Shown piece by piece: positions 7,921 through 13,544 of a stretch of DNA of 13,544 nucleotides. Position 1 is the stretch's first letter; every line of letters begins with the position of its first letter. The notes beneath the pieces are model-generated. The model did no database searches, had not been told where the DNA came from, and saw only the letters and a program-made list of their open reading frames with translations. Location of the stretch: the NCBI RefSeq assembly GCF_000297435.1, contig NZ_CAIP01000220.1, positions 1-13,544 of the forward strand, given 5' to 3'. Source of the stretch: Microcystis sp. T1-4. Lineage in GTDB: Bacteria > Cyanobacteriota > Cyanobacteriia > Cyanobacteriales > Microcystaceae. The position numbers were made by a program, and so were the translations under genes.

Positions 7921-7955
7921 AGGGTGTAGGGTGTAGGGTGTAGGGTGTAGGGTGT
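7921..7955. repeat. Heptamer tandem repeat, 5 units of AGGGTGT
   Basis: Five perfect, contiguous 7-bp AGGGTGT units begin 60 bp after the stop of the PlsY/PEP-utiliser fusion gene. They run into a G-rich tail. This is the first of three tandem arrays in the spacer between the two convergent PEP-utiliser genes. Confidence 0.95.
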
Positions 7956-7972
7956 GGGGAGTTTTCTCAGTT

Positions 7973-8014
7973 AACTGATAACTGATAACTGATAACTGAT
8001 AACTGATAACTGAC
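7973..8014. repeat. Heptamer tandem repeat, 6 units of AACTGAT
   Basis: Five perfect AACTGAT units (7973-8007) are followed by one variant AACTGAC (8008-8014). The period of 7 bp is the same as in the arrays at 158-234 and 7921-7955, with a different unit sequence. It lies in the spacer between the convergent PEP-utiliser genes. Confidence 0.95.
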
Positions 8015-8101
8015 TTCTAACCCAATGTTGGTCAAAGATAAGCAAAAATTATCTATGAACTCCAAAAACTTGAGAATATTTAAATTAACATTCCGCAATA
8101 T

Positions 8102-8287
8102 TTATAAATTCTTAAAAATTAATTGAGAAAGATTTTTATTTAACAACGATGTTACAATGGTTACAGCGATTTTACTGAATTTCATAATGGCTTCTTCTGT
8201 GCTTTTTTGGGCAGCAACGGTTGAAACCCTTGCCACACCTAGAAGGTAATCCTCATTAAGACAGGTAAATGAGTCAATTTCACCCAC
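8102..8287 (-). other. Unassigned spacer stretch with a doubtful 61-codon minus-strand ORF
   Basis: A minus-strand reading frame starting at a GTG (8287) encodes 61 residues, beginning VGEIDSFTCLNEDYLLGVAR and ending with a hydrophobic/lysine-rich segment. The frame stays open upstream through poly-A tracts to a TAA near 8360 without another good start. I do not recognise it. On the opposite strand a 30-codon frame (8157-8249) would encode a short hydrophobic peptide ending in TPRR, without a Shine-Dalgarno. Neither is convincing as a gene. A small RNA, a 3' UTR element or a gene relic are alternatives. Runs of 8 T, 9 A and 7 T occur at about 8298-8337. Confidence 0.2.
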
Positions 8288-8366
8288 AACGATGATCTTT
8301 TTTTTGTGTAGTTTTATTGCAAAAAAAAAGTTTTTTTGACAAAAAGCACAAAGTATGCGTTATGAA

Positions 8367-8414
8367 GTGGGGTAATGGGGAAGTGGGGTAGTGGGGAAGT
8401 GGGGTAGTTCGGAA
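8367..8414. repeat. 16-bp tandem repeat, 3 units, next to a stop codon
   Basis: Three 16-bp units of the form GTGGGGTAATGGGGAA lie head to tail. The second differs from the first at one position (GTAGTGGGG) and the third carries TTC in place of a TGG. The array ends 1 bp before the stop codon of the minus-strand PEP-synthase-like gene (TAA at 8416-8418), so it forms the start of that gene's 3' untranslated region. It is G-rich on the plus strand. Confidence 0.9.
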
Positions 8415-8415
8415 G

Positions 8416-10572
8416 TTATCTGCTATTTTCCAATAAAAACCTTCTTTCGGCCCGAACAATTGCCTCTCTAGTGGCTAAAACTGCTTCCCTATCCACCGAA
8501 AGAGAAGTCACACCCCAAGCAATCAGATCATCGATAAGTTCAGGATACTGGACGATAGCCATGCCGCAAACGGAACAGGGAATCTGTAAAACTTTTGCCT
8601 GAGTGATAATTTGTTTTAAAGCCGCTCTGACTGCGGGATGACGGGCGTTAAAATATTCTGAGAAATGTTCTCGATCGCTACCTAAAAGTAATTGAGTTAA
8701 ATCATTAGTACCAATAGCGAGCAATTGTACGCCCGCTTGCACATAATCCGCTAATTGAAAGATTACCCCCGGTACTTCCACCATTATCCCCAATTGGAAA
8801 GAAGGGACTTGAGTGAGTAAAGCCGATTGTACCCGTTGCCGGCAGAAAATAAATTCCTCAACCCCGCGGACAAAGGGAAGCAGTAAATTAATATTGGTGG
8901 CGCTGGTGGTTTGTACCCGTCGTAAAGCTTGCAATTCCAGATCGAATAGAGTCGGATCTAATATATAACCATGGGTTCCCCGACTGTCTTTAGCCGAATC
9001 TTGAGCATCAAAAGAACGGTAAAATAAAGGCTTAGGCTGGATACTAAGGGCAAATTGTGCGATTAAATCACTTAATCTCTCGATCAATGCTTCTTGATGC
9101 TCTGGCGTTAACCATTCTTCTAGATTACGCTGAGAAAGTAAGTCTAAAATCATCCATTCTGAGCGCAATAAACCGATCCCATCAATAGGCAGTTCTCGGA
9201 TTCCGGCAATACTTTCAGTTTGACTGAGATTAACCATCAAACGGGTAGCAATTGCCGTGCCGTCGGTTTCTCTGGGGGGTGGAGGGGGCAAGGAAATCTG
9301 TTCCTGAGATGCTAGAGAAATAATTCCCCTCGTACCATCTACTAAAATTATCTCGCCTGAGCGGATAATTTCTGTGGCATTTTTCACCCCGACAACGGCA
9401 GGAATGGCTAATTCCCGGGCTAAAATGGCTCCATGGCTAGTTAATCCCCCCTGTTCCGTGATCATTGCTCGAATTTGGCGTAAATGGGGCAGTTTTTTCG
9501 GAGGTAAATTAGTAGTAACCAGAATGCAATCCTGAAAATTTGCCTCTGGGGAGTCGAAATTGCTGATCACTTTTGCCACTCCCGATGCCAACCCCGGGGA
9601 TGCCCCTAATCCTCTTAAGGGATAATGGGATGTAGTGGGGGTGATTTCCTGACTGTGACAGTTGAGAATATAAATTTGACCATCCAGCATCATCAGCCAT
9701 TCTATGCTGGTTAACGTCGGTTTTTCCGCCAGTAGAGATTGAACCAGTTGACAAAGGCGATCGAGGGCGAAATTATCTAAACAGTAGCTTTCCTGTAAAC
9801 TGGGTGCTAATAATTGTGGTACAAGCAGATTACTGTCACTATTGAGATAATAAGCGCGGGATTTATTGCCTAATTGCCGACTGCGTAATTGACCGGAGCG
9901 ATCGATAATGTAGGTATCCGGTGCCACTTCTCCATTAACTAAACTGTGTCCTAACCCCCAAACCGCCTGAATTTCCCAGTTATCCTCATTAATCAGCACA
10001 TTTCCCGCACAATTAGCTGGTAATAACGGTTGTACCAGTAAAGATAATTGAATTTTTTCTAAACCAATTCCCATTTTTCGCCAATAAAATAGACTTTTGG
10101 CGTTGAATAACTCCGCCCAAGCTTGTTTTAGGGCATTTTCTAGATTATCTGCTTTAATTCCACTGATGGGGGCAGAAAATAAACCGAGAGTTCGCCGAGC
10201 CAGATTAGCTGGTAGGGAAAAGCGCCATACTAGGGTAGCCATCGATAATTGTGCCACGGCTGCCTCTAGTTCTTCTAACCAGAAAGGAGGAATTGGCGCT
10301 TGTAAAATGGCCCGCCGACTCTCGCGCGCCACTAATTGCAGAGCTTTGGCGTTATCTACGTCTAAATAGAGGGAAGATTGGGGAAAATCAGTCAGAAACG
10401 AGTCACCATTGTCGATAGTTTCCAAAAATTCCGCAAAAATGCGGTTAAAAATGGCAAATCCCCCGATAATTGGGTATCCTCGCTGATGTAATTCACTGGC
10501 AATAAAAGCTTTTTCCCCCACCAGGGGGCGATCAGAAGCACTAATGCGATCGAGCCAGCAGAGAATGGTCAC
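8416..10572 (-). CDS. PEP-synthase-like / PEP-utilising protein with divergent ATP-grasp domain
   Basis: A 718-residue protein with the three-part plan of phosphoenolpyruvate synthase (usually about 800 residues). Residues 17-310 are PPDK-N-like: LVGEKAFIASEL opens it, and VWRFS (Arg117) stands where VRSS is usual. The usual GLGE reads GLGH (His209), and the terminal QxRP reads NCHS (304-307), so ATP-site residues are altered. Residues about 325-420 are the swivel domain with GGLTSHGAILARE and phosphohistidine His380. Residues about 440-715 are the PEP-binding barrel: GIGLLRSEWM (Arg470), FYRSFD (Arg519), MVEVPG (Glu599), GTNDLTQLLLG (Asn623, Asp624) and the catalytic-type CSVCGMA (Cys669). 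The start is GTG, placed by the position of the VGxK motif; no strong Shine-Dalgarno is seen. It may act on PEP with a partner or be regulatory. Confidence 0.85.
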   Translation of the reverse strand: MTILCWLDRISASDRPLVGEKAFIASELHQRGYPIIGGFAIFNRIFAEFLETIDNGDSFLTDFPQSSLYLDVDNAKALQLVARESRRAILQAPIPPFWLEELEAAVAQLSMATLVWRFSLPANLARRTLGLFSAPISGIKADNLENALKQAWAELFNAKSLFYWRKMGIGLEKIQLSLLVQPLLPANCAGNVLINEDNWEIQAVWGLGHSLVNGEVAPDTYIIDRSGQLRSRQLGNKSRAYYLNSDSNLLVPQLLAPSLQESYCLDNFALDRLCQLVQSLLAEKPTLTSIEWLMMLDGQIYILNCHSQEITPTTSHYPLRGLGASPGLASGVAKVISNFDSPEANFQDCILVTTNLPPKKLPHLRQIRAMITEQGGLTSHGAILARELAIPAVVGVKNATEIIRSGEIILVDGTRGIISLASQEQISLPPPPPRETDGTAIATRLMVNLSQTESIAGIRELPIDGIGLLRSEWMILDLLSQRNLEEWLTPEHQEALIERLSDLIAQFALSIQPKPLFYRSFDAQDSAKDSRGTHGYILDPTLFDLELQALRRVQTTSATNINLLLPFVRGVEEFIFCRQRVQSALLTQVPSFQLGIMVEVPGVIFQLADYVQAGVQLLAIGTNDLTQLLLGSDREHFSEYFNARHPAVRAALKQIITQAKVLQIPCSVCGMAIVQYPELIDDLIAWGVTSLSVDREAVLATREAIVRAERRFLLENSR

Positions 10573-10702
10573 GGGATTTATTAAGAATGGTGAAAGGATT
10601 ATAAAATCATTGTGTGATTTTTGTAACTTTTTAGTTCTATCTGCTAGTTTAACTCACCGTCACCATCTTGAGGATGATCTGGGGAGTGGGAATTATGAAT
10701 GT

Positions 10703-10723
10703 ATGAATTATGAATTATGAATT
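10703..10723. repeat. Heptamer tandem repeat, 3 units of ATGAATT
   Basis: Three perfect ATGAATT units lie in the spacer between the PEP-synthase-like gene and the response regulator. A related ATGAATG unit sits just upstream, shifted by one base. Period 7 again. Confidence 0.85.
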
Positions 10724-10757
10724 GGGGAGATGGGAGAATAATAAAAGCAATCTCCTG

Positions 10758-10799
10758 ACTCCTATCTCCTGACTACTGACTCCTATCTCCTGACTACTG
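10758..10799. repeat. Two perfect 21-bp direct repeats built from heptamers
   Basis: The 21-bp unit at 10758-10778 is repeated exactly at 10779-10799. Each unit reads as three heptamers, ACTCCTA, TCTCCTG and ACTACTG. The array ends about 64 bp before the response-regulator start, so it may lie in the promoter or leader of that gene. Confidence 0.92.
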
Positions 10800-10863
10800 A
10801 CGACCGGCTGCTGATAGCTGATAAGATAGGATTCGGACAATATTCGATCGCTGCGAGAAATTC

Positions 10864-11559
10864 ATGGACACACCTGCGAAAGTTTTGTTAGTGGATGACG
10901 AACCGGGGGTTCGTGAATCTGTGCAAGCATATCTACAGTACGGGGATGACTTCGAGGTAAGAACTGCTAGTAATGCTAACGAAGCCTGGGATTTACTCAA
11001 TCAAGAAATTCCGGAATTAGTTATCTCCGATATTATGATGCCGCAGGTGGATGGCTATCAGTTTCTGAAGAAATTGCGCGAAGATGCTCGTTTTCAGACA
11101 ATTCCCGTGGTTTTTCTCACTGCTAGGGGGATGACAAGCGATCGCATTCAGGGTTATAATGCCGGTTGTGATGCTTATTTATCCAAGCCTTTCGATCCCG
11201 AAGAATTAGAAGCATTAATCAAGTCTTTAATCGAGCGCCGTCGTCAATCCTTGCAAGCCACCAGCGAAAACGCTAGATTAGAAGAAATTGCCCGAGATAT
11301 CCGGGAATTAAAACAGCAGGTGGGACAACAGAACACTTTTACTACTACTCCCCCCCCGATTAAAATTGACCTTACCCCCCGGGAACAAAGTGTTTTAGAT
11401 TTAGTGGCGGAGGGACTGATGAATAAAGAAATTGCTAGTCGTCTAGAAACCAGCGTCAGGAACGTAGAAAAATACGTCAGTCGCTTATTTAGCAAGACTG
11501 GTACTAATAGTCGCACGGAATTGGTGCGTTTTGCCCTAAAACACGGTTTAACCAGCTAA
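10864..11559 (+). CDS. Rre1/Ycf29-type two-component response regulator (NarL/LuxR family)
   Basis: A 231-residue protein with an N-terminal receiver domain and a C-terminal LuxR-type DNA-binding domain. The acidic pocket is Asp11/Asp12 (VLLVDDEPG), the phosphoacceptor is Asp56 (VISDIMMP), and Thr86 (FLTARG) and Lys108 (LSKPF) complete the switch residues. A charged, probably coiled linker spans about 118-158. The helix-turn-helix domain, about 170-231, includes LTPREQSVLDLVAEGLMNKE in its first half and VRNVEKYVSRLF as recognition helix. The overall sequence resembles Slr1783 (Rre1) of Synechocystis and plastid Ycf29, which are linked to stress-responsive transcription with the kinase Hik34. 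No kinase gene is adjacent, as is usual for this orphan regulator. A HIP1 octamer lies at 11138-11145. The symbol rests on remembered similarity. Confidence 0.88.
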   Translation: MDTPAKVLLVDDEPGVRESVQAYLQYGDDFEVRTASNANEAWDLLNQEIPELVISDIMMPQVDGYQFLKKLREDARFQTIPVVFLTARGMTSDRIQGYNAGCDAYLSKPFDPEELEALIKSLIERRRQSLQATSENARLEEIARDIRELKQQVGQQNTFTTTPPPIKIDLTPREQSVLDLVAEGLMNKEIASRLETSVRNVEKYVSRLFSKTGTNSRTELVRFALKHGLTS

Positions 11560-11605
11560 TATAGGAACTAAGTATAAAGTAGCGGACGGGAGTAGTTTAT
11601 TAACT

Positions 11606-11639
11606 GACGATGACAAGCAACTGAATTACCGATGGAAAA
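11606..11639. repeat. Left copy of 34-bp imperfect direct repeat flanking the vapBC-like module
   Basis: This 34-bp segment matches 12364-12397 at 31 of 34 positions. The right copy covers the last codons and stop of the PIN-domain toxin gene. Read in the matching frame, the left copy gives TMTSN-stop against TITGN-stop in the toxin. It therefore looks like the 3' tail of a second, lost vapC-type gene. Confidence 0.8.
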
Positions 11640-11727
11640 CGTTTCATCAGTTCATCGTATGGCTTCTGGCGTTGAAACAAATTTTGTTTTAGAGCTAACC
11701 TTCAAGCAAGAGCAGAATTAGGAGGAT

Positions 11728-11949
11728 ATGTCAACCATGTTAAGCACTGATCTAGAGATAAGACTAGCAGCTTTAGAAGCTGAAGTAGCACTGCTTAAGC
11801 GTTTGCTACCTACTGTCAGCGAAACTCCCTGGTGGGAAAAAATTGTCGGCACTTTTGCTGACGATCCGGTTTACGAAGAGGCAATGCAGTTTGGTCAAGA
11901 GTACCGCCAGTCTCTAAAACCATTAGCCGAGGAAGCATCCGAACCCTGA
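11728..11949 (+). CDS. Small antitoxin-like protein of a vapBC-type module
   Basis: A 73-residue protein directly upstream of a PIN-domain toxin, separated by a single base. Residues 7-27 form a leucine-rich, coiled-coil-like helix (EIRLAALEAEVALLKRLLP). The second half has the pattern WWEKIVGTFADDPVYEEA followed by GQEYRQS, which I associate with cyanobacterial antitoxins paired with VapC-type toxins. It has no recognisable AbrB or ribbon-helix-helix DNA-binding domain at the N-terminus, so autoregulation is uncertain. A perfect AGGAGG lies at 11720-11725. It is 2 bp from the ATG at 11728 and 11 bp from an in-frame ATG at 11737, so the true start could be either; the shorter form would lack three residues. 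Confidence 0.75.
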   Translation: MSTMLSTDLEIRLAALEAEVALLKRLLPTVSETPWWEKIVGTFADDPVYEEAMQFGQEYRQSLKPLAEEASEP

Positions 11950-11950
11950 A

Positions 11951-12382
11951 ATGTATCTCCTTGACACCGATCATATTAGTATTCTTGATCGCGGGGGACA
12001 ACCGGCACAACAATTGCTGAAAAAACTGGCTGCTATTACAAGCAGCGAAGTTGCCACCACAATTATCACCTACGAAGAACAAATGCGGGGATGGCTCAGT
12101 TACATAGCCAAGGCAAATTCGATTGAAGCTCAAGTTGTTGCCTATCGAAGGCTAGAAAAGCACCTCGCTAATTATCGCACGATTCCCATTGTCGGCTTTG
12201 ATGAAAAGGCAGGTCAAGTTTTTCAAGAACTTCGGGTAACTTACCCTCGTTTGGGTTCGATGGATTTGAAGATTGCTGCTATCTCAATGGTTAATCCGGC
12301 TATCCTGCTGACGAGAAATCTCTCAGATTTTGGGCAAATTGCCGGTTTAAGAGCAGAAGATTGGACGATTACAGGCAACTGA
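11951..12382 (+). CDS. VapC-type PIN-domain ribonuclease toxin
   Basis: A 143-residue PIN-domain protein. The conserved acidic residues are visible: Asp5 in LLDTDHIS, a glutamate at 42 or 43 (TYEEQ), Asp105 in GSMDLKIAA, and Asn123/Asp126 in LLTRNLSDFGQI near the C-terminus. These match the metal-binding pocket of VapC toxins, which cleave tRNA or rRNA and stop translation until neutralised by the antitoxin. The length is normal, so the gene appears intact. It follows the antitoxin gene by one base, implying translational coupling. The last codons and stop lie within the right copy of the 34-bp direct repeat, a sign of past recombination. Confidence 0.9.
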   Translation: MYLLDTDHISILDRGGQPAQQLLKKLAAITSSEVATTIITYEEQMRGWLSYIAKANSIEAQVVAYRRLEKHLANYRTIPIVGFDEKAGQVFQELRVTYPRLGSMDLKIAAISMVNPAILLTRNLSDFGQIAGLRAEDWTITGN

Positions 12383-12397
12383 ATTACCTATGGAAAA
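12364..12397. repeat. Right copy of 34-bp imperfect direct repeat, overlapping the vapC end
   Basis: It matches 11606-11639 at 31 of 34 positions, with the copies 758 bp apart from start to start. The first 19 bases are coding sequence and stop of the PIN toxin gene; the rest is spacer before the higBA module. Confidence 0.8.
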
Positions 12398-12404
12398 ACC
12401 AACT

Positions 12405-12434
12405 TTGGCAGCGAATCACCCCCAGAGATAATTT
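12405..12434 (+). promoter_or_regulatory. Candidate sigma-70-type promoter for higBA
   Basis: TTGGCA (12405-12410) and TAATTT (12429-12434) are separated by 18 bp. A start point about 7 bp after the -10 would give a leader of only about 10 bases before the higB ATG at 12451. No Shine-Dalgarno is seen before that ATG, which fits a near-leaderless message. Matches this good occur by chance in AT-rich DNA. Confidence 0.3.
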
Positions 12435-12450
12435 ATGTTTGTTTTTATAA

Positions 12451-12750
12451 ATGCACGTCATCAGCTATCGAAGACTACGAGAATTTACGAATAAACACGC
12501 TGATTCCCGAATAGCTTTAGAGAATTGGTATAAAATTGCCAGTAAAGCGATTTGGTATAATTTAGTTGAGGTTCAAACAGTATTTCCTAAAGCAGAAGCA
12601 GTTGGTAACTTTACTGTTTTTAACATTAAAGGGAATAGTTATCGTCTCATAACCAGTATCGATTATCAGAAGCGGCTAATTTATATCAAGTATGTTTTAA
12701 CTCACGCTGAATACGATAAGGAGCAATGGAAAAATGACCCTTACTTTTAA
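12451..12750 (+). CDS. HigB-family type II toxin (mRNA interferase)
   Basis: A 99-residue protein of the HigB_toxin family in the RelE/ParE superfamily. Typical features are MHVISYRRLREF at the start, an ALENWYKIASKAIWYNL segment (about 22-38), NFTVFNIKGNSYRLITSIDY (about 53-72) and the C-terminal IYIKYVLTHAEYD (about 77-89), which carries the conserved histidine and tyrosine. Members cleave mRNA on the ribosome. The toxin gene comes first and the antitoxin second, the usual higBA order. Its last codons overlap the antitoxin start by 17 bp, so the two are translationally coupled. Full length, no defects seen. Confidence 0.9.
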   Translation: MHVISYRRLREFTNKHADSRIALENWYKIASKAIWYNLVEVQTVFPKAEAVGNFTVFNIKGNSYRLITSIDYQKRLIYIKYVLTHAEYDKEQWKNDPYF

Positions 12751-13132
12751 TCCAGAAAAATACAAAGAATTACTAGCTCGCCATTTACCTAAAGTTATTA
12801 AAACAGAGGCAGAAAATGAAAAAGCTTTGGCTATTGTGGAAGAATTAATGCACCGTCAGCAGCGAACTCCCGAAGAAGATGAACTTTATGAGCTTCTAAT
12901 TTTTTTAATTGGGAATTTTGAAAAAAGCTTTTATCTACAGGAATCAACCACACCTCATTCTATGTTATTGTTTTTGATGGAACAGCAAGGCGTTAATAAG
13001 AAAGACATAGCCAGAATCCTTGGCTCTGACAAAATTGCCTCTAGTTTAATTGAAGGAAAAGGGTCAATTACCCAAGAACAGGCGAAATTATTAGGACATT
13101 TCTTTAATGTAGATTATAGTTTGTTGATGTAG
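12734..13132 (+). CDS. HigA-type antitoxin with helix-turn-helix domain
   Basis: A 132-residue protein encoded just after, and overlapping, the HigB toxin. The N-terminal 70 residues are helical and charged (TEAENEKALAIVEELMHRQQ), and the C-terminal part is an Xre-type helix-turn-helix: LLFLMEQQGVNKKDIARILG (about 78-97), then a recognition-helix region DKIASSLIEGKGSITQEQAK and a closing LLGHFFNVDYSLL. HigA proteins neutralise HigB and repress their own operon. The recognition segment is divergent from the textbook S-x-V-S-x-I-L pattern but has the right spacing. A GGAG Shine-Dalgarno sits within the end of higB, about 10 bp before the ATG. Confidence 0.88.
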   Translation: MTLTFNPEKYKELLARHLPKVIKTEAENEKALAIVEELMHRQQRTPEEDELYELLIFLIGNFEKSFYLQESTTPHSMLLFLMEQQGVNKKDIARILGSDKIASSLIEGKGSITQEQAKLLGHFFNVDYSLLM

Positions 13133-13155
13133 ATGCGATACCCTCTAGCTTGTCG

Positions 13156-13221
13156 GTTGGGTTGAGCGCTTTAATATTTAGGAGAAAACTGCTCGATTCA
13201 ATAATTTGAGCGAAACCCAAC
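13156..13221. repeat. Imperfect inverted repeat GTTGGGTT / AACCCAAC
   Basis: GTTGGGTT (13156-13163) and AACCCAAC (13214-13221) are reverse complements about 50 bp apart, and TTGAGCG occurs beside both. GTTGGGTTTCGCTC-type palindromes are common dispersed elements in cyanobacterial spacers, so this may be a diverged member. The loop is long, so a terminator role for higBA is weakly supported. The rest of 13133-13306 shows no gene. Confidence 0.35.
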
Positions 13222-13306
13222 ATTTTTAAAGACATCGGTGCAGTTTCCCGCAAGTGTCGCTCATTTTTGATAGACAAAAGTTATTGCTGTCACCCCCAAC
13301 ACAAGT

Positions 13307-13496
13307 TTACTGTCCCACCCGCCAAATTTTGATAGTTTTGTCACCACTCCCACTAGCTAAATAGCGGCCATCGGGACTATATACTACTGAGTAAACCCCA
13401 CTAGAAGGACCGGTAAGGGTACGCAATTCTTTTCCCAAGGATGTTTTCCGGTTAATAAATGCACAAAAGTTCGTCCTAAAGCATGAAAATCTGATT
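13307..13496 (-). pseudogene. Remnant of a serine/threonine kinase-WD40 gene, internally deleted
   Basis: Read on the minus strand, bases 13496 to about 13440 encode SDFHALGRTFVHLLTGKHP. This is kinase subdomain IX, normally SDLYALGxTxxxLLTGxxP, of cyanobacterial Pkn2-type kinases. From about 13440 to the stop at 13307-13309, in a different frame, the DNA encodes the last WD40 repeat: GKELRTLTG, then GVYSVVYSPDGRYLASGSGD and KTIKIWRVGQ-stop. Many such kinases carry C-terminal WD40 repeats, so one ancestral gene with a large internal deletion plus a frame change explains both pieces. The kinase N-terminal half is missing beyond 13496, where an IS-like end begins. No functional product is expected. 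Confidence 0.75.
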
Positions 13497-13544
13497 AGAC
13501 CTCTTGCATAAATCCGAAAACAAACGATAGAAACAACAATGGGA
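13497..13544. mobile_element. Probable insertion-sequence end, cut by the window edge
   Basis: The kinase homology stops abruptly at about 13496 and is replaced by GACCTCTTGCATAAATCC and following sequence. A GACCTCTTGCA-type terminus is typical of IS5-superfamily elements as I remember them, and TTA at 13495-13497 could be the target duplication. Only 48 bp are visible and no transposase can be seen, so the family is not established. Confidence 0.4.

Noticed and set aside
7921..8014. Heptamer arrays considered as plasmid-type iterons or an origin
   Set aside because: There is no replication initiator gene or DnaA-box cluster nearby, and similar arrays with other sequences occur elsewhere in the window.
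10097..10369. Plus-strand ORF of 90 codons inside the PEP-synthase-like gene
   Set aside because: It is fully antisense to a conserved coding region and has a low-complexity Ala/Arg composition typical of a shadow frame.
11244..11516. Minus-strand ORF of 90 codons inside the response-regulator gene
   Set aside because: It is antisense to the linker and helix-turn-helix region, with no family features.
11816..12133. Minus-strand ORF of 105 codons across the vapBC-like genes
   Set aside because: It is antisense to two recognised toxin-antitoxin genes and its residues are cysteine/asparagine-rich without any motif.
1..13544. tRNA, rRNA or riboswitch genes
   Set aside because: I saw no cloverleaf consensus (such as GGTTCGAATCC), rRNA segments or known riboswitch cores on reading the sequence; a covariance-model scan was not possible.

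Overview
The window looks like chromosomal DNA of a unicellular cyanobacterium, most probably Microcystis or a close relative. The signs are a moderately AT-rich composition, four exact HIP1 octamers (GCGATCGC at 1738, 4836, 7020 and 11138), an Rre1/Ycf29-type response regulator, an Uma2-family protein, dense toxin-antitoxin content, and intergenic spaces filled with short tandem repeats and strong palindromes. The genus is inferred from this style, not from a database match.

Layout. (1) 1-1872: a heptamer tandem repeat precedes a probable two-gene unit, a class I methyltransferase and a HupE/UreJ-family membrane protein. (2) 1873-4002: a structured convergent spacer, an AraC-family regulator on the minus strand, and, divergent from it, a free-standing protein resembling only the C-terminal domain of arylsulfatases. 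(3) 4003-5109: a perfect 16-bp-stem palindrome, a GTAGG-type palindrome, an Uma2-family protein and a possible antitoxin remnant. (4) 5110-10572: the core of the window, two convergent genes of the PEP-utilising/pyruvate phosphate dikinase superfamily. One is a 916-residue fusion of a PlsY-like membrane domain, an ATP-grasp domain, a middle domain and a C-terminal phosphohistidine swivel domain. The other is a 718-residue PEP-synthase-like protein whose ATP-grasp domain has lost recognisable nucleotide-site residues while its phosphohistidine and PEP-binding domains look intact. The roughly 555-bp spacer between them holds three tandem repeats and long homopolymer runs. (5) 10573-11559: a repeat-rich divergent spacer and the response regulator. 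(6) 11606-13132: two type II toxin-antitoxin modules in series, a vapBC-like pair bracketed by an imperfect 34-bp direct repeat and a higBA pair. (7) 13133-13544: a decayed serine/threonine-kinase/WD40 gene on the minus strand, internally deleted and apparently cut by an insertion-sequence end at the window edge.

How the genes might work together. The methyltransferase and HupE-like gene are 14 bp apart and probably co-transcribed. The AraC regulator may control itself and its divergent sulfatase-like neighbour. The two PEP-utiliser proteins sit tail to tail and may be functionally linked, one carrying a usable-looking ATP-grasp and the other a usable-looking PEP site; this is inference. The right-hand third is accessory in character (toxin-antitoxin modules, gene debris, an IS end), while the PEP-utiliser genes and the response regulator look like resident chromosomal genes.
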